From: Corynebacterium halotolerans | GTDB lineage: Bacteria > Actinomycetota > Actinomycetes > Mycobacteriales > Mycobacteriaceae | Length of the DNA: 64,000 nt | Direction: 5' to 3' | Assembly: GCF_001056295.1 (NCBI RefSeq) | Contig: NZ_JVMD01000006.1 | Span: forward strand, 186,232 to 250,231 | Part shown: in pieces, positions 55,387 through 64,000 of the stretch | Layout of the letters: each line of letters starts with the position of its first letter | How positions within the stretch are numbered: position 1 is the stretch's first letter | The notes under the pieces: generated by a model | The model's database searches: none | What the model was told of the DNA's origin: nothing | The model's input: only the letters and a program-made list of their open reading frames with translations | Made by a program: the position numbers and the translations under genes

Positions 55387-55605
55387 CTGTGTAGGGGGTC
55401 ACAATGGGATGGCGGAAACCGGGTGTGGACCGGCGCGTTCGCGGGGGTGGGGATGTGGGGCGGCGGTCGGCGCGGCACGCGTGGTGCCCGAGGGGGATGG
55501 GCCGTCGGGGTGGTCGGAATGGTCCGCGCAGTGCCGCCGGAGCTCGGGCCACTCGGGGCTGCCCGTGGGCGTCGCAAAGCAAAAGCCCCGGCGAACCCGG
55601 CATGT

Positions 55606-55632
55606 CTTGCACTCGCATGTGCCGAGTGCTAG
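55606..55632 (+). promoter_or_regulatory. CIRCE element 1 (HrcA operator)
   Basis: CTTGCACTC, 9 nt, GAGTGCTAG. This differs at only three positions from the CIRCE consensus TTAGCACTC-N9-GAGTGCTAA. It lies 164 nt before groEL2. Confidence 0.88.
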
Positions 55633-55641
55633 AAACGGGGA

Positions 55642-55668
55642 TTAGCACTCGCGTTGAGCAAGTGCCAA
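55642..55668 (+). promoter_or_regulatory. CIRCE element 2 (HrcA operator)
   Basis: TTAGCACTC, 9 nt, AAGTGCCAA. The left arm is perfect, and the right arm has two mismatches to the consensus. Two adjacent CIRCE elements indicate repression of groEL2 by HrcA, relieved by heat shock. Confidence 0.88.
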
Positions 55669-55711
55669 CAACGTGAAACGAAACAGCTGGGCCGGTCGAG
55701 GCCGCGGGTGA

Positions 55712-57424
<1,713 letters not shown>

Positions 57425-57517
57425 GCCCCCGGCCCGCCTGGCCTGTTCGCCCGGTCTCGCCTCCGTCCGCTTCCGGTGGGTTTACCGGGGGAGACGCGGG
57501 CTGGGCCGGAAAGCGCA

Positions 57518-57562
57518 GGTAGAGAAGGCCCTGGTAGAGAAGGCCCTCGTAGAGAAGGCCCC
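57518..57562 (+). repeat. Three tandem 15-bp repeats before the groEL2 terminator
   Basis: GGTAGAGAAGGCCCT occurs at 57518-57532 and 57533-57547, with a third unit, CGTAGAGAAGGCCCC, at 57548-57562. The last unit supplies the left arm of the terminator hairpin, so the array is probably a duplication of the terminator's foot. Confidence 0.9.
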
Positions 57563-57597
57563 GCAGCACACGATTTCGGTGTGGTGCGGGGCCTTTT
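57555..57597 (+). terminator. Rho-independent terminator of groEL2
   Basis: AAGGCCCCGCA (57555-57565) pairs with TGCGGGGCCTT (57585-57595), with further inner pairing of CACAC/GTGTG, and runs into TTTT. It lies 130 nt after the groEL2 stop. Confidence 0.92.
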
Positions 57598-57753
57598 CGT
57601 ATGCCCGGCGTCGTCCATGTCCTGCCGGTGGCCGGTTTCCCGTTCACATTGGCCGTTTCCCACCGGTTGCCGCCATCCTTTGCGGCCATTGCTCCGGTCG
57701 CCGCCATTCGTTTCCTGCCGTTGGCCTACCGCCCTGCCCATCACACTGGCCGT

Positions 57754-57799
57754 CGTCATCTCGAGCGATTTGCAGCCGTCATCTTGAGCGCTTTGCGTC
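57754..57799. repeat. Tandem 23-bp imperfect repeat in the non-coding stretch
   Basis: CGTCATCTCGAGCGATTTGC (57754 on) is repeated with few changes as CGTCATCTTGAGCGCTTTGC (57777 on), period 23. Further downstream (57948-58012) CATGAGATGxCGTGC recurs twice and TGACATGA twice. The whole of 57598-58141 lacks a supportable gene and has lower GC content and many small repeats; it may be decayed sequence. Confidence 0.6.
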
Positions 57800-58047
57800 G
57801 GCCGTCGTGCCGTTTAATCAACACTCATGGAAACCGTCCGTCATAACCGCTGGTGGTCAGGAGTGCTACTCGGGAGCGTTGATCAAATGACACGAACGCC
57901 ATCGCCACGCCCGGGCACCAGGCGAGCTGCCATGCCGCGAAGCCGAATGACATGAGATGACGTGCTTGCGCGTGACATGACGTTCTTGCATATGGCATGA
58001 GATGCCGTGCCACGGGTGTGAATGACAAAAATCGGCGCGGTCAGAGT

Positions 58048-58080
58048 TGTAATTCGTTCTGATCAGGGGTTGGAATTACA
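58048..58080. repeat. 8-bp inverted repeat downstream of the DUF559 gene
   Basis: TGTAATTC (58048-58055) and GAATTACA (58073-58080) are exact complements, with 17 nt between. It lies 62 nt after the minus-strand stop of the DUF559 gene. It is too AT-rich and widely spaced for a typical terminator; a protein-binding site is possible. Confidence 0.45.
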
Positions 58081-58141
58081 CGCGCGGTTCGGGCCGGAGA
58101 TGAGCGCGCACGCTCGGGCTTGGGCGCATGCCGACACCCCG

Positions 58142-59125
58142 CTACCGGTACCGCCAGCCGTTCTCGACCTCGAGATTGAAGTAGATGTCCCGGCAATGCT
58201 TCGCATCCCACCGCGACGGCGAGCGCGGGGCGCCGAGGGCATGGGCGGCCTCGTCGCAGATTTCGTCGACGACGTGCTCGAAGCGGTGCTCGAGGTCGTA
58301 GTCCGTGTACCGGAGAATGGTCACATCCCGACGCACCAAGTTGTTCTGGCGGGCGCGATCGACGCGGAACACCTCCTCATCTGTGTGGAATCGCACGGAA
58401 TCGAACTCCACCACCAGGTTCGCCTCGACGATGTAGATGTCCCACATGTACGGGCCGATGGTCACGTTCAGCCGCACCGTCCACCCGCGCATCTGCACCG
58501 CACGAGCGAGCTGCCCCTCGATCTTCGACCTGCGGTTCTCCGGCGCCCAGGCCAGCAGCGGCAGAACACGGTTCGCGTGCCGCGCGGGCAGCCGGCGCGC
58601 ATCCGCGAGAACCGCGGCCCGCGAATCCATGGTGGGGAACCGCGCGTCGATCGTTTCCGCCACCGCCCGCGCCGGCCACACGTCGAGGAGATTGGCGAGC
58701 GTCTGCGCGACCGTCGTGAACGGCAGCCCGGCGACCGGCGCCCACTGCACCCGACCGCGCGGATGGCCCTTCGCGCCGCGCGGGCTGCTCCGCGTGCGGG
58801 GGACGATCACCTCGAGCTCCGCGGGCTCGCGCTTCTTCAGCCCGTGCGCGAACGCCGCGGTGCGATGGGAGAACACCGCGTTCGGCGATCTGACCAGCAC
58901 CAACTCCATGCGCAGGCGCAGCTTGCCGACGACGACGCGGTACCTCCCCCGCCCCTCTCTCACGAGCCACCCTCTGTCGAGCGCCACCGTGAAATCCCCG
59001 CGCGTCAGCCCCAGTTCCGTCAGTTGCCCCCGCGTCCACGTCGCCGGTGGCTCGGCCGACCGCGCACCGTTCGAATCCCCCGGGCGCGCGTCGCCGCCGC
59101 GGGACCGTCCCCCCGAATGGTCCAT
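58142..59125 (-). CDS. AbiEi-type winged-helix plus DUF559 (PD-(D/E)XK-like) protein
   Basis: A 327-residue protein of a type common in actinobacteria. The N-terminal part (about 30-95: WTRGQLTELGLTRGDFTVAL, GRYRV, RTAAFAHGL) resembles AbiEi antitoxin winged helices; the C-terminal part (about 215-295: MWDIYIVEANLVVEFDSVRF, DRARQNNLVRRDVTILRYTD) is a DUF559/Vsr-like nuclease fold with D, E/D-x-D and the R..N..L helix. No AbiEii-type nucleotidyltransferase toxin is adjacent, so it is an orphan. It could be a DNA-damage or defence nuclease. The ATG is at 59123-59125, with CACGAT 6 nt upstream. Confidence 0.75.
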   Translation of the reverse strand: MDHSGGRSRGGDARPGDSNGARSAEPPATWTRGQLTELGLTRGDFTVALDRGWLVREGRGRYRVVVGKLRLRMELVLVRSPNAVFSHRTAAFAHGLKKREPAELEVIVPRTRSSPRGAKGHPRGRVQWAPVAGLPFTTVAQTLANLLDVWPARAVAETIDARFPTMDSRAAVLADARRLPARHANRVLPLLAWAPENRRSKIEGQLARAVQMRGWTVRLNVTIGPYMWDIYIVEANLVVEFDSVRFHTDEEVFRVDRARQNNLVRRDVTILRYTDYDLEHRFEHVVDEICDEAAHALGAPRSPSRWDAKHCRDIYFNLEVENGWRYR

Positions 59126-59492
59126 GGGCGCATCGTGGCACGGAACCGCCGCGGGCGCCCGGTGGGCCGACTGTCGGGGTGTCTTTCGGCCGTCGTGTCA
59201 TCCGATCGACGCTCCCGAAAACCGCTCCTCGAATCCCCAGGTCGTCGACGCCGCCACCAAGGACCGTCGACCACATGACACGAACCTCGCCGGCGCCCAC
59301 CCCACAGACCGCGTGACGACGGAAACCGGCACCCGATGAGCGTCGCAAAGCAACGAAATTGGCGCGCACCCACCGCGGGGGCACCCTCCCGCCCGCCCGG
59401 ACGCCCCCGAAAAGCGCACCCGCGCCCAAAGCGTGGCCCGCGCCACTGCTCACCGCCCCGAATCGGGGGCGCTGCGCGGGTAGACTCAAGGC
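59126..59492. other. Intergenic region between the divergent DUF559 and ppk2 genes
   Basis: 367 bp with no supportable gene. It holds a widely spaced inverted repeat (CGTGTCAT near 59193 and ATGACACG near 59275) and the ppk2 promoter at its right end. The 14-mer GCGTCGCAAAGCAA at about 59341 also occurs at about 55569. Confidence 0.5.
59481..59486 (+). promoter_or_regulatory. Leaderless -10 box (TAGACT) of ppk2
   Basis: TAGACT is followed by 6 nt and the ATG at 59493. No separate ribosome-binding site is present. Confidence 0.55.
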
Positions 59493-60392
59493 ATGGCTGA
59501 CACGAACGAAGAGGACTTCCACATCGTCGACCTGGCGGCGACCGAGGGATACGTCGTCGACGACTCGGACGAGGACGACCCGGTGCTGGTCACCCCGTCG
59601 GGTGAACCGGTGCAGACGTGGCGCGAGAACTACCCGTACGAAGAGCGCATGACGCGCAAGGAATACGAAAAGACCAAGCGCGCCCTCCAGATCGAGCTGC
59701 TGAAGTGGCAGAACTGGACCAAGGAAACCGGCCAGAAGCACATCATCCTCTTCGAGGGCCGCGACGCCGCCGGCAAGGGCGGCACCATCAAGCGCTTCAA
59801 CGAGCACCTCAACCCCCGCGGCGCCCGCACCGTCGCGCTGGAGAAGCCGTCGCCGCGCGAGTCGACGTCGTGGTACTTCCAGCGCTACATCCAGCATTTC
59901 CCGTCGGCCGGCGAGATCGTCTTCTTCGACCGCTCCTGGTACAACCGGTCGGGCGTCGAGCGCGTGATGGGTTTCTGCACGGAGTCGCAGCACGCCGAGT
60001 TCCTCCGCGAGGTGCCGATGCTGGAGAACATGCTGCTGGGGTCGGGGATTTCGCTGACCAAGCTGTGGTTCTCGGTGACGCAGAAGGAGCAGCGCACGCG
60101 GTTCGCCATCCGCCAGGTCGACCCGGTGCGCCAGTGGAAGCTGTCGCCGATGGACCTCGCCTCGCTCGACCGCTGGGACGATTACACCCGGGCGAAGGAG
60201 GAGCAGTTCCGCTACACCGACACCGACGAGTCGCCGTGGATCACCATCAAGTCGAACGACAAGAAGCGCGCCCGCATCAACGCGATGCGGTACGTGCTGT
60301 CGAAGTTCGAGTACACGAACAAGGACCATGAGCTCGTCGGCGACCCGGACCCGAAGATCGTCCTCCGCGGGCGCGATCAGATCGGCGACTAG
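59493..60392 (+). CDS. ppk2: Polyphosphate kinase 2
   Basis: Transfers phosphate between polyphosphate and nucleotides (GDP/ADP), linking phosphate storage to energy supply. The 299-residue protein has an acidic N-terminus (about 40 residues), then the PPK2 domain with Walker A-like FEGRDAAGKGGTIKRF near residue 89, the lid PRGARTVALEKPS, Walker B-like IVFFDRSWYNRSGVERVMGF near residue 143, and KLWFSVTQKEQRTRF. This is the one-domain class I form, as in C. glutamicum PPK2A/PPK2B. It is transcribed leaderless from TAGACT. High confidence. Confidence 0.95.
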   Translation: MADTNEEDFHIVDLAATEGYVVDDSDEDDPVLVTPSGEPVQTWRENYPYEERMTRKEYEKTKRALQIELLKWQNWTKETGQKHIILFEGRDAAGKGGTIKRFNEHLNPRGARTVALEKPSPRESTSWYFQRYIQHFPSAGEIVFFDRSWYNRSGVERVMGFCTESQHAEFLREVPMLENMLLGSGISLTKLWFSVTQKEQRTRFAIRQVDPVRQWKLSPMDLASLDRWDDYTRAKEEQFRYTDTDESPWITIKSNDKKRARINAMRYVLSKFEYTNKDHELVGDPDPKIVLRGRDQIGD

Positions 60393-60432
60393 CGGCGGTT
60401 TTTCGCTTCGCGCCAGCTGCTTTGCGACGGCC

Positions 60433-60462
60433 CGGCCCCCGCACCATCCGGTGCGGGGGCCG
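60433..60462. terminator. Strong hairpin between ppk2 and the convergent NRPS gene
   Basis: CGGCCCCCGCAC (60433-60444) pairs fully with GTGCGGGGGCCG (60451-60462) around CATCCG. The flanks have only short T-runs (ATTCGTT), so termination strength is uncertain, but the position between two convergent stops (60392, 60486) fits. Confidence 0.7.
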
Positions 60463-60485
60463 ATTCGTTCGCAGGGTGGCGAGCC

Positions 60486-63400
60486 CTACTCCTTCATCGG
60501 CTCGATGGGGTTGCCCTGCCAGCGGGTGCCGGCGGGGACGACGTCGCCGCGCATGACCAGCGACGCCGGGCCGATGGTCGTCGACTCGCCGAGGCGCGAC
60601 GCCGGCAGCGCCACGGAGTGCGGGCCGAGGGTGGAGCCGGGGGCGAGTTCGACGGTGTCGAGGCTCATGACGCGGTCCTGGAACAGGTGCGTCTGCACCA
60701 CGCAGCCGCGGCCGACGGTGGCGCCTTCGCCGATGCGGCACAGGTCCGTTTCGGGCAGCCAGTAGGACTCGAGCCACACGCCGTGGGCGACGTCGGCGCC
60801 GAGCCAGCGCATGGCGCGGTTCAGTCCGCCGGTGCCGGTGCCGGGCACCAGGTACCAGGGGGCGGCGACGGTCTCGACGAAGGTGTCCTGCAGCTCGTCG
60901 AGCCACACGAAGCGGCTCCACAGGGCGTGCTCGCCCTTGCGGTGGGTGCCCACGCAGATCCACTTCATGGCCACGGTGATCAGCATGCCCAGCAGACCCG
61001 CGGTGAGCAGCACCGGCGAGCCGATGAACCACGCCGCCGCCAGGCCGACCAGCACGGCGAGGAACTGCTGGCCGGCCCCGTCCGCGCCGACCACGGCGTC
61101 GGCAAGCGCGGCCACGCCCACCGCGGCGCCCTGCATGGCCAGCAGCACCAGCACGGCCAGGGCCAGCGACGTGATCGGGGCCAGCAGGCGCAGGGTCTCG
61201 ACGGCGCCGCGCGCGGCCTTCACGCCGAAGCCCGGGCTGTAGGTGCGGTCCTCGCCGCCCTCGGCCTCGACGGCCACGCGGCGCAGGCGCTCCGGCGGGG
61301 AGCCCCACCAGTTGGAGCCGGCCTTGGCCTTCTTCGGCGTCGACGACAGCACTGCGACCAGCGAATTCTTGCCCAGCTTGCGGCCCGGCCCGGCGATGCC
61401 GGAGTTGCCCAGGAACGAGCGGCGGCCGATGCGGGTCTCCTCGAGCAGCAGCCAGCCGCCGCCGAGCTCGTACCCGCCGACCATGGTGTCGTCGGCGAGG
61501 AAGGAGCCCTCGCGGATGTCGGCGAACTTCGGCAGCACGACCGCCGTGGAAATCTCGGCGTCGCGGCCGACCTTCGCACCCAGCGCCCGCATCCACCACG
61601 GGGTGAGCAGCGAGGCGTAGAGCGGGAATAGGTCGGTGCGGGCGGCGTCCATCAGGCGCTCGGTCGCCCAGGCCTGCCAGCCCACCCGCGAGCGGACGGG
61701 GTGCACGCCGGGCTTCAGGCCGATGGACAGCAGGCGCACGAGGATCAGCGTCAGCAGCGCGTACACCGCCACTGCGGCGATGGCGGCCGGGGCCGTCCAC
61801 GCGAACGCGAGGCCGACGGCGCCCGCCCCCGTGGTGGCCGACGACGCGCCGGAGCCGATGATCGCCGCCGCCGTGCCCAGCGCCGCCACCGGCACCAGGG
61901 CCAGCACCAGCGCGGACACGCCGTAGACCGGCAGCCAGTAGGAACGGCGCGGCGGGGCCTCGACCGGGAAGCGGCGCTTGGGGCGGCCGACCTTCCGCGC
62001 GGGCGAGCCCGACCAGCGGGCGCCGGCCTTGACCTTCTTCGCGCCGGTGACGCAGGAGCCGGCCTCGACGTGGGCGCCTTCGCCGACGACGGTGCCCGGC
62101 ATGAGGGTGCAGCGCGCGCCGATGCGGGCTTCGTCGCGGATCTCGATGCGCCCGACGTGCACGACGTCGCCGTCGACCCAGTACCCGGAGATGTCGGTCT
62201 CGGGTTCGACGGAGCAGTAGTCGCCGAGGGACACGAAGCCCGTCACCGGCGGCAGGGTGTGCAGCGACACGCCCTTGCCCACTTCGGCGCCGAGCGCCCG
62301 GGCGTACCAGAGCATCCACGGGGCGCCGCCGACGCCGCGGGCACCGGAGGCGTCGGCCAGCCGCTCGGCGGCCCACAGCTTCATGTGCACCTTGCCGCCG
62401 CGCGGGTGGTCGCCCGGCGTGACGCCGCGCATCAGGGCGCGGGTGGCCAGCGCAGTCAGCGGCAGCGTGCCCAGCGGCGTGATGAACAGCAGCGCCAGCA
62501 CCAGCGCCAGCCACCACGGCACGGGCAGCGTGAACGGCGCCCCCATGGCGTGGCCGATGCAGTTGAGCACGGCCAGCCACGTCATCCACTTCGCGGCGCG
62601 GATGGTCTGCAGCGGCACCATGGACAGGGACTGCGCGTGGCGGGTGGAGCGGGGGACGGGCTTGACGACGCGTTTCGGTTCCGCGTCCGCCGCGTCACCC
62701 GCGGAGCCGTCGTCGAGCGTGAGACCGCGGGACTCCAGCTCTTCGGCGAGCCGGCCCAGGCGCGGGTGGTCGTAGAGGTCGCGGACTGCGACCTGCGGGG
62801 CGCGCTCGCGCATCCGGGCGACGACGGTCGCCGCGGCCAGCGACGTGCCGCCGAGGGCGAAGAAGTCCGCCGCCGCACCCGGCGGGGGCACGGCCAGGAC
62901 CTCGGCCCAGATGCCGGAGAGCCAGGCCTCGACGGGCGACAGGCCCGCCAGGGCGGCGTCGTCCACCGCGGCGCCGTCGGTGGGCAGCGGCCAGGGCAGG
63001 CCGTCCTTGTCCACCTTGCCCGAGGTGCGCACGGGCAGCTCGTCCATGACGTGGAGGCGCGGGACCATGGCGGCGGGCATCTCGGCGCGCAGGCGCTCGG
63101 CGGCGGCATCGGCGTCGACGTTGGCGGCGTTGCCGCCGGCGCCGACGTAACCGACCAGGATGTCCTGGCCGCCGGCGGTCTGGCGGACCTGCACGCTGGC
63201 CTGGGTGACGCCCGGCAGGGCGGCCAGGTGGGCCTCGACCTCGCCGAGCTCGATGCGGCGGCCGCCGATCTTCACCTGGTCGTCGACGCGGCCGACGAAG
63301 TGCAGGCCCTCGGGCTCCAGGCGGACGTGGTCGCCGGTGCGGTAGGCGCGGTCCCAGCCGACAGACGGCATGGGGGCGTACTTCTCGGCGTCCTTCTCGG

Positions 63401-64000
63401 GGTCGAGGTAGCGGGCCAGGCCGACGCCGCCGATGACCAGCTCGCCGACCTCGCCGACGGCCACGGGCTTTTCTTCGGAGTCGACGACGACCAGATCCCA
63501 GCCGTCGAGGGCGTGGCCGATGGTCACGGGCGCGCCGGGCTCGAGTTCGGCGGCGCAGGCGACGACGGTCGCCTCGGTGGGGCCGTAGGTGTTCCACACC
63601 TCGCGCTCGGGCGTCGACAGGCGTTCGACCAGCTCGGCCGGGCAGGCCTCGCCGCCGACGATGAGCAGGCGCACGGAATCCAGGGCCTCGGCGGGCCACA
63701 GGCCGGCGAGCGTCGGCACGGTGGACACGGCGGTGATGGAGCGAGAGATCAGCCACGGGCCCAGGTCCATGCCGGAGCGCACCAGCGAGCGCGGGGCGGG
63801 CACCAGGCAGGAGCCGTGAGCCCAGGCGATCCACATTTCCTCGCAGGACGCGTCGAAGGCCACGGACAGGCCGGCGAGCACGCGGTCCTCCGGGCCCAGC
63901 GGGCCGTCGGGGTGGTTGGCCAGGAACAGGCGGGACTCGGCGTCGACGAACGCCGCGGCGCTGCGGTGGGTGACCGCGACGCCCTTCGGCTTGCCCGTCG
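60486..64000 (-). CDS. Pls/PosA-type non-ribosomal peptide synthetase (partial, N-terminus off right edge)
   Basis: About 1170 C-terminal residues are visible. An adenylation domain comes first (A3 core with TGKPKGVAVTHRS near the edge; YGPTEATV; YRTGDHVRLEPEG; GRVDDQVKIGGRRIELGEVE; KVDKDGL), then a carrier domain with FFALGGTSLAAA (phosphopantetheine Ser), then a long membrane region with at least six helices and three tandem segments with left-handed beta-helix/acyltransferase-like repeats (GTVVGEGAHVEAGSCVTGAK, ADDTMVGGYELGGGW, GEGATVGRGCVVQTHLF). This is the epsilon-polylysine synthetase (Pls) layout, a membrane NRPS that makes homopolymers of a basic amino acid or an amide. The substrate cannot be told. 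It is the only gene on the right edge. Confidence 0.88.
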   Translation of the reverse strand, partial: TGKPKGVAVTHRSAAAFVDAESRLFLANHPDGPLGPEDRVLAGLSVAFDASCEEMWIAWAHGSCLVPAPRSLVRSGMDLGPWLISRSITAVSTVPTLAGLWPAEALDSVRLLIVGGEACPAELVERLSTPEREVWNTYGPTEATVVACAAELEPGAPVTIGHALDGWDLVVVDSEEKPVAVGEVGELVIGGVGLARYLDPEKDAEKYAPMPSVGWDRAYRTGDHVRLEPEGLHFVGRVDDQVKIGGRRIELGEVEAHLAALPGVTQASVQVRQTAGGQDILVGYVGAGGNAANVDADAAAERLRAEMPAAMVPRLHVMDELPVRTSGKVDKDGLPWPLPTDGAAVDDAALAGLSPVEAWLSGIWAEVLAVPPPGAAADFFALGGTSLAAATVVARMRERAPQVAVRDLYDHPRLGRLAEELESRGLTLDDGSAGDAADAEPKRVVKPVPRSTRHAQSLSMVPLQTIRAAKWMTWLAVLNCIGHAMGAPFTLPVPWWLALVLALLFITPLGTLPLTALATRALMRGVTPGDHPRGGKVHMKLWAAERLADASGARGVGGAPWMLWYARALGAEVGKGVSLHTLPPVTGFVSLGDYCSVEPETDISGYWVDGDVVHVGRIEIRDEARIGARCTLMPGTVVGEGAHVEAGSCVTGAKKVKAGARWSGSPARKVGRPKRRFPVEAPPRRSYWLPVYGVSALVLALVPVAALGTAAAIIGSGASSATTGAGAVGLAFAWTAPAAIAAVAVYALLTLILVRLLSIGLKPGVHPVRSRVGWQAWATERLMDAARTDLFPLYASLLTPWWMRALGAKVGRDAEISTAVVLPKFADIREGSFLADDTMVGGYELGGGWLLLEETRIGRRSFLGNSGIAGPGRKLGKNSLVAVLSSTPKKAKAGSNWWGSPPERLRRVAVEAEGGEDRTYSPGFGVKAARGAVETLRLLAPITSLALAVLVLLAMQGAAVGVAALADAVVGADGAGQQFLAVLVGLAAAWFIGSPVLLTAGLLGMLITVAMKWICVGTHRKGEHALWSRFVWLDELQDTFVETVAAPWYLVPGTGTGGLNRAMRWLGADVAHGVWLESYWLPETDLCRIGEGATVGRGCVVQTHLFQDRVMSLDTVELAPGSTLGPHSVALPASRLGESTTIGPASLVMRGDVVPAGTRWQGNPIEPMKE

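Noticed and set aside
60277..62589. A 770-codon minus-strand frame overlapping the NRPS gene
   Set aside because: Arg/Pro-rich off-frame reading; the NRPS frame has all A- and T-domain motifs.

Overview
This window is chromosomal DNA from a high-GC actinobacterium, most likely a Corynebacterium. The evidence is the combination and order of corynebacterial blocks: a fpr2-cysIXHDN sulphate assimilation cluster, fpr1 next to pta-ackA, a glnX-glnH-pknG operon, a Cg3035-type N-acetylglutamate synthase next to def and xthA, a groEL2 gene with CIRCE operators, and a ppk2 polyphosphate kinase. Many genes appear to be transcribed leaderless, with a TANNNT box 6-7 nt before the start codon, as is common in this group. 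I cannot name the species. I saw no rRNA, tRNA, CRISPR array, insertion sequence or prophage.

Layout. 1-7.6 kb: sulphur assimilation (partial fpr2; divergently a TSUP permease, cysI, cysX, cysH, cysD, cysN, a CbiX-type chelatase and a small membrane protein). 7.7-12.5 kb: a five-gene Opp/Dpp/Nik-type ABC importer. 12.5-17.3 kb: a small membrane protein, fpr1, pta-ackA. 17.4-23.0 kb, minus strand: an L,D-transpeptidase, then glnX-glnH-pknG, which senses nitrogen/amino-acid status and controls 2-oxoglutarate dehydrogenase through OdhI. 23.2-26.9 kb: a NUDIX hydrolase, a small membrane protein and thiEOSG. 26.9-30.4 kb: a large palindrome, a MarR regulator divergent from an MFS exporter with a suspicious poly-C tract, xthA and an RDD protein.

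30.4-38.5 kb is the most unusual part. It holds two dynamin-like GTPases (IniA/IniC type) and a membrane-anchored Hsp70-like protein in one plus-strand operon, flanked by three minus-strand genes for very acidic proteins. Two of these are built of DxDxDG (EF-hand/dockerin-like) repeats; the third is co-transcribed with an ECF sigma factor. All three acidic genes share an almost identical two-box upstream motif (GGGAAC, 16-17 nt, GCATCnCATC), which looks like the promoter of that sigma factor. I propose an autoregulated envelope-stress module.

38.5-43.3 kb: N-acetylglutamate synthase, peptide deformylase, DUF3263 protein, LytR_C protein, a lipoprotein and a YbdK-type carboxylate-amine ligase. 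43.3-49.8 kb, minus strand: a complete Mrp Na+/H+ antiporter operon (mrpA-C-D-E-F-G, with MrpB fused to MrpA). 49.9-50.7 kb: a stand-alone LeuA-type regulatory domain behind a structured leader that contains a short leaderless peptide ORF. 50.7-55.3 kb, minus strand: an M20 peptidase and an acyl-CoA dehydrogenase/APH-kinase/SDR operon behind a palindromic operator. 55.4-60.4 kb: groEL2 with two CIRCE elements, a non-coding repeat-bearing stretch, an orphan AbiEi/DUF559 protein and ppk2. 60.5-64.0 kb, minus strand: a Pls/PosA-type NRPS that runs off the right edge.
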